Assembly (NCBI GenBank): GCA_025786725.1
Contig: JAHLTZ010000046.1
Span: forward strand, 1 to 64,000
From: Syncephalis fuscata
Taxonomy: Eukaryota; Zoopagomycota; Zoopagomycetes; Zoopagales; Piptocephalidaceae
DNA: 64,000 nucleotides
Direction of reading: 5' to 3'
Position numbers and translations under genes: made by a program. Under the pieces are notes generated by a model that saw nothing but the letters and a program-made list of their open reading frames with translations, was not told where the DNA came from and searched no databases. The first letter of the stretch is position 1. Each line of letters opens with the position of its first letter. Shown in pieces: positions 1 to 11,400 of the stretch.

Positions 1-172
1 TGGTGGTGGCAGAACGCTAAATGGTGGTGGCAGAACGGTGGACTGATGGTGGCAGAACGGTGAAATGATGATGGCAGAACGGTGAAATGGTGGTGGCAGA
101 ACGCTAAAATGGTGGTGGCAGAACGGTGGACTGATGGTGGCAGAACGGTGAAATGGTGGTGGCAGAACAGCG
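1..172 (+). repeat. Minisatellite array 1 (~22 bp unit, truncated by window edge)
   Basis: At least seven tandem units of about 22 bp, G-rich strand on plus, built on the core TGGTGGTGGCAGAACG. The variable end of each unit reads GTGAAA, GTGGAC or CTAAAA. The array is cut by the window start, so its full length is unknown. It abuts the outer end of the left arm of unit A. The same unit occurs in inverted orientation at the other end of A and at both ends of unit B. Confidence 0.95.
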
Positions 173-3100
173 GTATTCCACCATCTCACCGTTTTGCCAG
201 TTCACCGTCCTGCCACTACCATTCTGCCATTCCGCCATTCTGCCTTGACAGTCTCTGACTATCGACTATCAGTCTACATTTAAAGCATTTGCCGTTTCTT
301 TGAAGCTACAGGTAAGCATTGTTATGTTTTATTAAATATGTATTATTGTGCGGACAAAGACGGTGTAGCACAAATAGCCATGTACGCTTTTATAATCGGC
401 TGTTTACTATGGTAAGACAACTGGCGCTGCTATGTAATAAATACTTGCTTATTTTTACTTCAAACTACTTACCATTTAATCAACTGTTATTTTTACATAG
501 ATATTTAGGTATGCAGTGTTAGTGTTGCTGTTTGCATTCATGCACTGTGTTTTGTTTTCAAATAATACTAGCTTTTAACAAGATCACAAGCCTTCTTCCT
601 TGCCGTGTTATAATATGGAATAATATAGATTCAAATGAATGGTCAAATAAAGTGTAAAATAATGGCAATAAAGGTATAGTATGCGTATTGCACAAGCAAT
701 CAAGTAAAATATACAAACAATACGGCGAGTAACAAATAAACGAGTTTTATCAATAAGACATGATGAGTATAGTTTAGAATAGAATCAATGGATAAAATAA
801 TAGTGAAGATATACATAGACGATTAAGTAAGTACAATAAATTGAACCTATAGCAATAAAGCTAGCGGCAATAAAATACCTGCTGTAAATGGGTTGTGCTT
901 ATTATATGATCGATCGATATATGACTTAATAAATACAGAATAGTAATGATATGGGTGGATAGAAGGCATATGCATACTAAATACTAAATCTATAATGACG
1001 AGTATTTTAATGGCTAATGCCATCCACCACACAGTTTCATGCCCAATAGATTGGATGTTGTTAAATTTAGCCATTTATCTTTCAAATCATACTAGATCAT
1101 CAGCAAATTGTTTAATATTATTATACTAGGCTTAACACAATCAAACCAATCAAACGAACCACTATTGCTATTATTAAAATGACCAGTGTGGGTGTAGCTT
1201 TATAGAATGTAACTATTTTTAGTATACTAGCAGTATAGTACAATTCAAATAATTGAATGGCATAACAAAGCTACTAGACACTATACTAATGTTGATTTAT
1301 AGCATATTTATTTAGTTAAAGGATGCTAAATGTTAAAGCGTTTATAAAAAAGTAGCTGTATTTGCTACTACCTATAATCAGGTTAGGCATGGCATTACAA
1401 TGGGAATCAGCACTATGATATAAGCATCATGTCAAATAGTTGACCTCCATATACACACACATTCAACGATACAAGAAGGCAACAGCAATGGCAATGTCTA
1501 TTAGCGAGTATAAGTACGACAACCACCGCTCGTTATAGTTGCAATGTTGGTGGTAATATTCAACTGACATCAGCGGCGATCAATGTCAATACACGCCAGC
1601 AAGCTGCACATATTAGCTACTGTATTAATAAGCAGTATAGTTAAGCAACATACAGCAACATACAGCAGCATACAGCAACATACAGCTGTTGAAACGCATG
1701 TTAGTACGCATGCAACACCAGCGATTGATTCTATGCTATAATTACAAAATAAATAGTAGCGTCATTATGGTTGATTGTAATCAAAATACGTGCCGACGGC
1801 CAATATATATTAAATATTGTTAATATTTAATGCTAATATTGCCATTTCTATTTGTGGTGCCTTTTCACGATTTTTCCAACATATGTCAGTTATATGCGCC
1901 AATGCGTCAACGCCATGCGGTTATAGTAGATGCTATTACGTATTTCTAGCTGTATGATTGATAGAATCAAGAATTGGTAAAGTTAATTAATAAAGGCTAT
2001 AATAGTCCTTTTTTTGTTATTTTGACAATAAAAGCCCACACAAATACTAATTAAAAAATGTATCGATTGCTTAATAGATAGCCAATTGCAACTTGACAGT
2101 ATCAATCCCTGTAGCCATAATTGACCGTTAACAATTGCCGTCGATTTGCTAGTTATGTCGGCCAACCAACAGCGTCGGTGACATGATATAATTAATAAAT
2201 ATATTAATGATTGGTATTGCATATAGCTACAGTATGTGTGTAATAGCACAATAGCACGCAATGGTACACCGTCAGCCACACGTGCTGTGAACGGTATGCT
2301 AATCATGTACATTGGTTGTTTTATTAGCATTGGTGGTGGCGTGTATCAAGTATAACCGGCATCATTGGTAGATCATGTTATGCGGCATTGCCACTGGCAA
2401 CTATACAGATGCTATCAGTCATCCGTAATAGTACTGACAATGTTAATGGCTGTGAATGTGTTATACAGACAATGGCGATTTTGGCTACATACCGTATACA
2501 ATTATGTAGTGGAGTGTATAACAATAACAGCCATTGGTATAGTATTGTCCATTGGTGCGCACACCATACTGTTGCTGGTATACAAAAGCAAATCTTATGC
2601 ATAGTCATCAGTTAGTAACAGTGCATATTATGCTGCCACTTGCTAAACGAGCAGACGTTAACTGTCCATGTTATTTGTAGATATGTTTCAAATTGGCAAG
2701 TACCAACACTAGGTTTACTACTTGTGTCGCCAATTACCCAGTAACAACTGGCATGACAATTCTCAATAGCCAGCATTAGTATACATGTTTATATTGACGA
2801 TCGGTAATCTTCAACAGTAATTTCAATTGTGGCATTTATTAAACACAGCTCACTACTGTCGTTGGCAATACAAATAGCAACTATTTTGCCAATTCCTAGT
2901 TGTTGCACTGCAATACATAGCATTGGTTTACAATGGTAGTAAGCTGTATAAATAGCGCTCACTAACTGTTAGTATCGGTAGCTATATCATGCCAATGATG
3001 CACGCAGTATATTCAACACTAACTGTCGACCAGTAACCAGCAATACACAATAACAGATAGCACTAATGTAGCCATATGATTAACTGATACCCATGTTACA

Positions 3101-5995
3101 TGTCTATTAACCTATAGCCGGCTATGGAAATAATCAAATATCCATACTTTATCGGTGTTGACGCGCGATTACTAGCATATTGCTTAACAGAATATTGCTA
3201 TACTATTATATTGGCTATTGTTAATCAGTTGATACAGCTAATCAGCAGGTATCCGTAAATACTATGCAACCAGCTAGTCGGTAAACAACATGGATTAATA
3301 GCGTTTGGCCAGCTATATATATATATTGAAAACATGCATGGTGCTTAGTTGTCCATTTGCTAATAGCGTTTGCTATTAATTTCTACTATTTAGATAGATA
3401 TTAACAATACGATCTTGTCAATAGAATAATGCTAATTTCTATAGTAATCATGAGCAATATTACAATGTTGCCATTGCCAGCTAACTAATACAGCTGGCTA
3501 TACGTTGATGGCAACAGTAATTTAATGTTTTCATGTTCACTACTGACCATTGACGGCTGCTTGATTGTTTATTAATGCTTATATATATATTATACAATTA
3601 TCCATGTTAGTAATGTAGCTGTTTATATGTTATAATTGATACATATTCATTATATAGCGCTCTGTAATAACGTTCATTGGCACTATTCCAGCGTCAAAAC
3701 TATTAACTTTGTCATAACATCGTTGGAAACTTTAAATAGCTGTATTAGCTCAATATCGATCTGTACCAAAATAGTTGCCATGTACATGCACAATAGTCTT
3801 TTTGTAATGCTCTATAGTCTGCAATACATTAATCGAATGATCTATGTCAAAGTATCACTATCATATCTATATGCTAAATATACTCATACATGTTTTGGTT
3901 ATTGCCAAGGTATGGCCAATTTCACTGTCGACTCGTTTATTGCACCGTTTAATCAATTTACCCATCACATCGGCTTTAATACTAAGAAGCCGTCCCAATC
4001 TTGTTGCCTTCTTTTGAATATGCTTAATTCAACGGAACATTTTACTTTGTTCTGTTTACTTACAAATCAACAACAGCTCATCAATACTACCAATTCCCAG
4101 TTGTAGACTGCCAATAAGCAGTGCAAATCCATCAGATATATCGTCGAAATTACATAATCGATTACGCCAGGTAGAACAACAACATAAGCGATCAGCTACT
4201 GAATACAACGTAATATGCTGTGTGCATGTGACGCTAATCGATGATGAAATAAAATGATACCTTTACGCATCAATGCCACAAATACTGACATTGGTTCTAA
4301 ATAATTAGCACTCTGTGTATTAGTATAGAATGAACGGAAACAGAATAGATCATAGCTACAAGGTAGCTAGCATTTCTTACGTGTATCCTCGAGCTTAATA
4401 GCATCAGTCGTCAATGGATGTATACGGAATATCTAGTATTCAATGTACTTTAATTCTGATTAATTGTCTATTCTATATCATTCATTAACAAATGCACGTA
4501 TTTCTGAATCAGTGGATGTTACTGCATCCACTTGGAACAAAGCTTTGCGCAATAGATTGGCTGTCTAGTGTATATCCATTAATATTATGGCTTCATTTTT
4601 CGCAGAAGCAATGCAGCTTTTCAATAATGCTGTCGCCGCATATTTGAACTAATATCAACCGACATTGCTGAAGCAAAGCTGTTACACCGGTCAGCTGTAC
4701 TTAATAGCGCTAATCAAATTCAACATCCTCCAGTCATAAATCCAATTTTCAGCGCTTGTATACAAATTTAATTGAGCAGTGCCGCGTATTGTATAGAAGT
4801 GGTCGCTGATCTAGCCGTTATTGGCATATTACGCCATAAATAAGCTGACAGTCTAAATTAACCACCAACAAAAGCTGTCGATTGAATAATCCTTGTAACT
4901 TCAAAATAAACAAAACACGGATTTACCAGAATATACATATACAATACAGTTTAATGATTTGTAGCGGCGTGTAGCAATAGCTGACGGCGTAATAAAAATC
5001 TCGACCCAATTAACAAGCGTGCTTATATACCACAAAAGGCTATGTAGCCGCTGCAACAACTGTAGCTTGCTATTTACAAATATTCAACAGCATAGAAGAA
5101 GCCATGCTGAATAGACTGAATGAAAGTAGACATGAACGACAAGCGGCAGATCTTACAACAAATAAAGCTACTAACAAGTGAACCACTGTAACAAACTGCG
5201 CACGTTTATTAGAAAACAAAGCACTACGCAATAAGACGAGTAGACACGCTAAAGTGTATAGACAGGAAAGTAACTGCTGCAGTGTATATGGACCAATGAG
5301 AGATAAAAAGGAATGAGCTGAGCTTTACAACCAATAGACCTAGCGCCAAATAAACAGCAGTTTTGAGTAGCGCATGGCTATCATATGACAGAACGATACA
5401 GAATGAAACGAATATATAAAGTAAAAAGTATGAATAGCAGTGGTATAGCTACTAAGCATATATGCATGAGTGAATGAGCGACATTAGTCGACATTTATAA
5501 ATAATAAAGCTAGAACAGAAATAAACATATTTTTTGGATAGAGCAAGGCTATACGAGTATAGAGTGATGTATAGAATGATAAATGTACGGTAAGAAAGCA
5601 TGTAAAACGACATCAAAGCTATAGTGTATATAGCGCAATGAATGGAGAGAGAAAAGTGTATTGGGACAAACAGATGATAGAATGTACCTAGTATGTTATA
5701 AAATGGTATATAGAGGTGTGGGATATAAAAGAATGGTATACGTGAATAGAGGATATATGCATACTGGATAATGAATCTATAATGATGAGTATTTTGATGA
5801 TAGACGTCACTCACCGCCCATCATCATGTTCAATAGACTGGATGTTATTAAAAATAGTCATTTGACCACCAAGCAAACAACAAATGCGATGATGTGATAT
5901 TAAACAAAACCACCATTGTCCCATGTTCATAGAATAGATGTCTAGTTCAGTTACGCGATTATTATTAAAAAGTCATTTAACACAAATTATAATAA
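173..5995 (+). repeat. Unit A left inverted arm
   Basis: The reverse complement of 8420-14240. Short open frames found at 319-522, 847-1074, 1983-2330, 3636-4106 and 5452-5814 reappear at mirrored positions in the other arm with almost unchanged sequence. They are AT-rich, hydrophobic-biased and resemble no family, so I read the arm as non-coding. Only scattered differences separate the arms, for example around 2570/11840. The match fades at about 5990, where the centre begins. Nothing gene-like was found in this stretch. Confidence 0.92.
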
Positions 5996-6260
5996 AGCTA
6001 TAGCGCACTGAGTGGACTGAGTGAAGCTGATTGAAATGCATAATAAATATAAAGTGTTCAACCTGTCATTGACTAATAGTAGGATGTAAAGATACAATTT
6101 AATGATATTATTAGATTAAAAATATATGCATACTAAATAATAAATCTATGATGGCGGTATTTTGGACCCTGACGTCAGGTACTTTTAATTTCATGTTCAC
6201 TAGAACGTGTGTGTAGGTCAGTTGCGCGAATACTATTAAATGTAGTCATCTAACACTAAA
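5996..6260 (-). repeat. Copy of unit-B end sequence inside the centre of unit A
   Basis: This stretch closely follows the outer part of unit B's right arm (about 22720-22945) in the same orientation. Shared text includes the cgcactgag/ggactgagtgaagctg segment, the tatgcatact...aataaatctatgatg box and the ggtactttaattttatgttcact segment. It shows that A and B share sequence and that A's centre contains a B-type terminus. It is diverged from B and is not matched by the other side of A's centre. Confidence 0.75.
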
Positions 6261-6463
6261 TTGCAATTATCATTTAATTAAAAAACATTTTTTTTATAAA
6301 CATTCAAATTATTCTGCCCACTTAACCGGCTTAGAAGTCAAAGAACACCAACTGTAAATATGCTGTACCCTTTATTATGTTTTGAGGTTTTAAAGCTGTC
6401 TTTATCTTCAATTAATCTCTAAAAATTTAAAGTAATTATGGTTTTATAAGCTTAATATTTGCT

Positions 6464-6490
6464 AATTCGACGCATTTATAAAGTCGAATT
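6464..6490 (+). promoter_or_regulatory. Small inverted repeat enclosing a TATA-like box upstream of the zinc-finger gene
   Basis: AATTCGAC and GTCGAATT form a perfect 8 bp inverted repeat around the loop gcatttataaa. It lies about 105-130 bp before the zinc-finger start codon. The position and the TATAAA in the loop suggest a core-promoter or operator-like site. Function is inference from location only. Confidence 0.3.
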
Positions 6491-6595
6491 TTAAACAAAA
6501 GCAATGCCATTTGCTAGTGCATAAACTATATTTTTGGAATAAAACTAGTATTTTTGTGAATAAAGAACTAATCAAACAGTTATTCTCTAAACATC

Positions 6596-7797
6596 ATGAC
6601 CGCGAATAAATCACGTTGTCCAACGTGTGGAAAGGGTTTTCCGTCGTTAGCCAGCCGTAGGAAGCACGACTTTGAAGAACACAAGGCACAAATAAACGTA
6701 TGGAAAGGTGAAGGTAAGTAATGTAGCTACGACTGAATAAATCAATCCACTTAACGATCTTCTACGACAGAACTACTTTTTGTTTGTACTAAACAGATGG
6801 GCGTTTTGGATGTCCGTTTAAAAATTGCACTGGCAGTTGCGCTACAACGGAAGGATTCAAAAAGCATCTAAAAAAGCACGAAGCTTATATTACTTATTTC
6901 GAGATGGAAAACAAGGAAGCTCAAGTCGGAGCAAAACGACTTTATCAAGATGATAAAAAAGCGACAAGCTTTAAAAACAGTGATGACGACGTATCACTGT
7001 TCACCAAAAAAAAGCAGAAGATTGGAAAGGAGCTATATTCTACTCCTACTCCTACTCATAGCACACCACTGGCGGATGCATCGCTTTCCTACGATGATGC
7101 AATTCTTAGTGCATTCAACGCGCTTCAAGCGTCGCCAAAATGCCAACAGAAGGCAAAACTAGTTGCAAAATCTAGCAAGTTACATCCTCTGTCGCTCACA
7201 ACTGGAGATGGGCGTTCAACGTTTCACGTGCTGGCTGTCTCTGAAGCAATCTCACGGATTCTCTTTGCTCAGCCAAAAGGGGAAATTATTGCACCACTGA
7301 TTACACCCTCAGCAGCAGACAATGCCTGCCTTAATAGTAGCAAGACAGCTGACAACCGTTTACGTCATTGCTTGCAACATGGGCTGTTTGGTGAAAAACT
7401 GAAACAATGTGACATCATTGAAATGAACGATGAAATCGCCGAGCTATTACAAAGAGACTGGCATATTTGGCCACAAATGCGCTACGTATCAGCGCAATTA
7501 TTCAGCAATGCTATACTTGTTGAAGATAAGCAAATTCTACTGATCAACTGCGTGGAGGCGTACGGCCGCAGATGTACCATCGATGTACATCATGAGACAG
7601 CGTGGCGTTCACCATCTGTGCCAGATGATGACGACCTTCGCTATAATGGAATTAAAGTTGTGGTGGACACATACAACAACTCAAAAAGACTGTTAATAGG
7701 AACGCATTCTTCAAATCTTCTTGTGACGTCGAGTGTCCTATTAAGAAATAATCAACAGATTATCCAGCTCGGCCCAGTACAAAGGACATTAGTCTAA
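6596..7797 (+). CDS. Two-finger C2H2 protein encoded in the centre of unit A (372 aa, one intron)
   Basis: Exon 1 is 6596-6713 and exon 2 is 6797-7797, with a GTAAGT...ACAG intron of 83 nt. The spliced frame runs 372 codons. Residues 8-29 form a C-x2-C-x12-H-x4-H finger (CPTCGKGF start). A second finger straddles the splice junction: C-x4-C-x12-H-x3-H at about residues 44-66, beginning CPFKNC. A basic, Lys-rich segment with KKKQK follows and could be a nuclear signal. The remaining ~280 residues match nothing I recognise. The gene is the only convincing one in the first 25 kb and sits exactly between the palindromic arms, so it is probably the element's own gene. A DNA-binding or regulatory role is inferred from the fingers. 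I see no transposase catalytic motif. Confidence 0.7.
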
Positions 7798-8340
7798 AAG
7801 ATCCACGGGTTTATTTGGACTCTAAAAGCATTGAAAAATCAATATGCCTTTTCAATAAGGGCAATAAATGTTGTCACATTGATTATCTTGATTCATGTCA
7901 CAGTTACGCCAGGTTCGGTCGAAGTTCCATTGTCCTTCGACATACACACTTTGCCGCTCAAGCTCAGCGGCAACCAATTCTGTCACTCGCCGCCCTTTTA
8001 CCATTTGGACATTGGCGGACTATGAAATTTCTCGATTAACACAAGCAAAAATCGGATCGCAGTTGTTCCAAACAATTGCAACTGCTGTAATCAATAATGG
8101 CGAAAGGCCAAGCTTCAAATGTCAGATGTGCAAAACATTGCAAACCAATGCAAAGAAGATAAAGTCTTGGTGTTCATAAAGCTTATTCTTAAACAGTTCG
8201 ACGGCCAAGATCATATTCTAATTATCGGCAACAAGATATTGGACACACATCTGCAAGGCTTAGCAAACATTGTTACAGGAAGTTTAAGCGATGCAAACAA
8301 GGCGGTAAAGAAAGAACTGTCTAAAATATTTCAAAAATAA
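7798..8340 (+). pseudogene. Coding-like continuation of the zinc-finger gene, split over several frames
   Basis: After the stop at 7797 the sequence keeps protein-like composition but switches frame repeatedly: SLKDPRVYLDSK at about 7791-7826, then VPLSFDIHTLPLKL near 7925, then TQAKIGSQLFQTIATAV near 8045. It ends with an uninterrupted stretch to the stop at 8340, including DHILIIGNKILDTHLQ. The simplest reading is that the protein was once about 550 residues and that its 3' half has lost frame through small deletions, real or from sequencing. The alternative is several unrecognised introns, but splice sites do not connect these pieces convincingly. Confidence 0.45.
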
Positions 8341-8419
8341 TTAATGCAATGCTATCTTATTCAGCTGTCTTGTTTGTATTAAAGCTATCGCATTAACATT
8401 AAACGACTTATTGACCATT

Positions 8420-11400
8420 TATTATAATTTGTGTTAAATGATTTTTTAATAATATTGCGTAATTGGACTACACATCTATTCTACTAAAGATAGGGACAAA
8501 TGGTGAGTTTTATTTAATATCACATCATCGCATTTGTTGTTTGCTTGGTGGTCAAATGACTATTTTTAATAACATCCAGTCTATTGAACATGATGATGGG
8601 CGGTGAGTGACGTCTATCATCAAAATACTCATCATTATAGATTCATTATCCAGTATGCATATATCCTCTATTCACGTATACCATTCTTTTATATCCCACA
8701 CCTCTATATACCATTTTATAACATACTAGGTACATTCTATCATCTGTTTGTCCCAATACACTTTTCTCTCTCCATTCATTGCGCTATATACACTATAGCT
8801 TTGATGTCGTTTTACATGCTTTCTTACCGTACATTTATCATTCTATACATCACTCTATACTCGTATAGCCTTGCTCTATCCAAAATATGTTTATTTCTGT
8901 TCTAGCTTTATTATTTATAAATGTCGACTAATGTCGCTCATTCACTCATGCATATATGCTTAGTAGCTATACCACTGCTATTCATACTTTATATATTCGT
9001 TTCATTCTGTATCGTTCTGTCATATGATAGCCATGCGCTACTCAAAACTGCTGTTTATTTGGCGCTAGGTCTATTGGTTGTAAAGCTCAGCTCATTCCTT
9101 TCTTATCTCTCATTGGTCCATATACACTGCAGCAGTTACTTTCCTGTCTATACACTTTAGCGTGTCTACTCGTCTTATTGCGTAGTGCTTTGTTTTCTAA
9201 TAAACGTGCGCAGTTTGTTACAGTGGTTCACTTGTTAGTAGCTTTATTTGTTGTAAGATCTGCCGCTTGTCGTTCATGTCTACTTTCATTCAGTCTATTC
9301 AGCATGGCCTTCTTCTATGCTGTTGAATATTTGTAAATAGCAAGCTACAGTTGTTGCAGCGGCTACATAGCCTTTTGTGGTATATAAGCACGCTTGTTAA
9401 TTGGGTCGAGATTTTTATTACGCCGTCAGCTATTGCTACACGCCGCTACAAATCATTAAACTGTATTGTATATGTATATTCTGGTAAATCCGTGTTTTGT
9501 TTATTTTGAAGTTACAAGGATTATTCAATCGACAGCTTTTGTTGGTGGTTAATTTAGACTGTCAGCTTATTTATGGCGTAATATGCCAATAACGGCTAGA
9601 TCAGCGACCACTTCTATACAATACGCGGCACTGCTCAATTAAATTTGTATACAAGCGCTGAAAATTGGATTTATGACTGGAGGATGTTGAATTTGATTTA
9701 GCGCTATTAAGTACAGCTGACCGGTGTAACAGCTTTGCTTCAGCAATGTCGGTTGATATTAGTTCAAATATGCGGCGACAGCATTATTGAAAAGCTGCAT
9801 TGCTTCTGCGAAAAATGAAGCCATAATATTAATGGATATACACTAGACAGCCAATCTATTGCGCAAAGCTTTGTTCCAAGTGGATGCATAACATCCACTG
9901 ATTCAGAAATACGTGCATTTGTTAATGAATGATATAGAATAGACAATTAATCAGAATTAAAGTACATTGAATACTAGATATTCCGTATACATCCATTGAC
10001 GACTGATGCTATTAAGCTCGAGGATACACGTAAGAAATGCTAGCTACCTTGTAGCTATGATCTATTCTGTTTCCGTTCATTCTATACTAATACACAGAGT
10101 GCTAATTATTTAGAACCAATGTCAGTATTTGTGGCATTGATGCGTAAAGGTATCATTTTATTTCATCATCGATTAGCGTCACATGCACACAGCATATTAC
10201 GTTGTATTCAGTAGCTGATCGCTTATGTTGTTGTTCTACCTGGCGTAATCGATTATGTAATTTCGACAATATATCTGATGGATTTGCACTGCTTATTGGC
10301 AGTCTACAACTGGGAATTGGTAGTATTGATGAGCTGTTGTTGATTTGTAAGTAAACAGAACAAAGTAAAATGTTCCGTTGAATTAAGCATATTCAAAAGA
10401 AGGCAACAAGATTGGGACGGCTTCTTAGTATTAAAGCCGATGTGATGGGTAAATTGATTAAACGGTGCAATAAACGAGTCGACAGTGAAATTGGCCATAC
10501 CTTGGCAATAACCAAAACATGTATGAGTATATTTAGCATATAGATATGATAGTGATACTTTGACATAGATCATTCGATTAATGTATTGCAGACTATAGAG
10601 CATTACAAAAAGACTATTGTGCATGTACATGGCAACTATTTTGGTACAGATCGATATTGAGCTAATACAGCTATTTAAAGTTTCCAACGATGTTATGACA
10701 AAGTTAATAGTTTTGACGCTGGAATAGTGCCAATGAACGTTATTACAGAGCGCTATATAATGAATATGTGTCGATTATAATATATAAACAGCTACATTAC
10801 TAACACGGATAATTGTATAATATATATATAAGCATTAATAAACAATCAAGCAGCCGTCAATGGTCAGTAGTGAACATGAAAACATTAAATTACTGTTGCC
10901 ATCAACGTATAGCCAGCTGTATTAGTTAGCTGGCAATGGCAACATTGTAATATTGCTCATGATTACTATAGAAATTAGCATTATTCTATTGACAAGATCG
11001 TATTGTTAATATCTATCTAAATAGTAGAAATTAATAGCAAACGCTATTAGCAAATGGACAACTAAGCACCATGCATGTTTTCAATATATATATATAGCTG
11101 GCCAAACGCTATTAATCCATGTTGTTTACCGACTAGCTGGTTGCATAGTATTTACGGATACCTGCTGATTAGCTGTATCAACTGATTAACAATAGCCAAT
11201 ATAATAGTATAGCAATATTCTGTTAAGCAATATGCTAGTAATCGCGCGTCAACACCGATAAAGTATGGATATTTGATTATTTCCATAGCCGGCTATAGGT
11301 TAATAGACATGTAACATGGGTATCAGTTAATCATATGGCTACATTAGTGCTATCTGTTATTGTGTATTGCTGGTTACTGGTCGACAGTTAGTGTTGAATA

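Noticed and set aside
3636-4106. 156-codon open frame in unit A left arm, mirrored at 10304-10687
   Set aside because: Present in both arms only because the arms are copies. Composition is Ile/Asn/Tyr-biased as expected from AT-rich DNA, no family motif, no splice context, and the mirror copy is shorter.
5452-5814. 120-codon hydrophobic frame, mirrored at 8603-8905
   Set aside because: It overlaps the non-coding repeated cassette, and its other copies (15718-15930, 18268-18470) are not open in the same frame.
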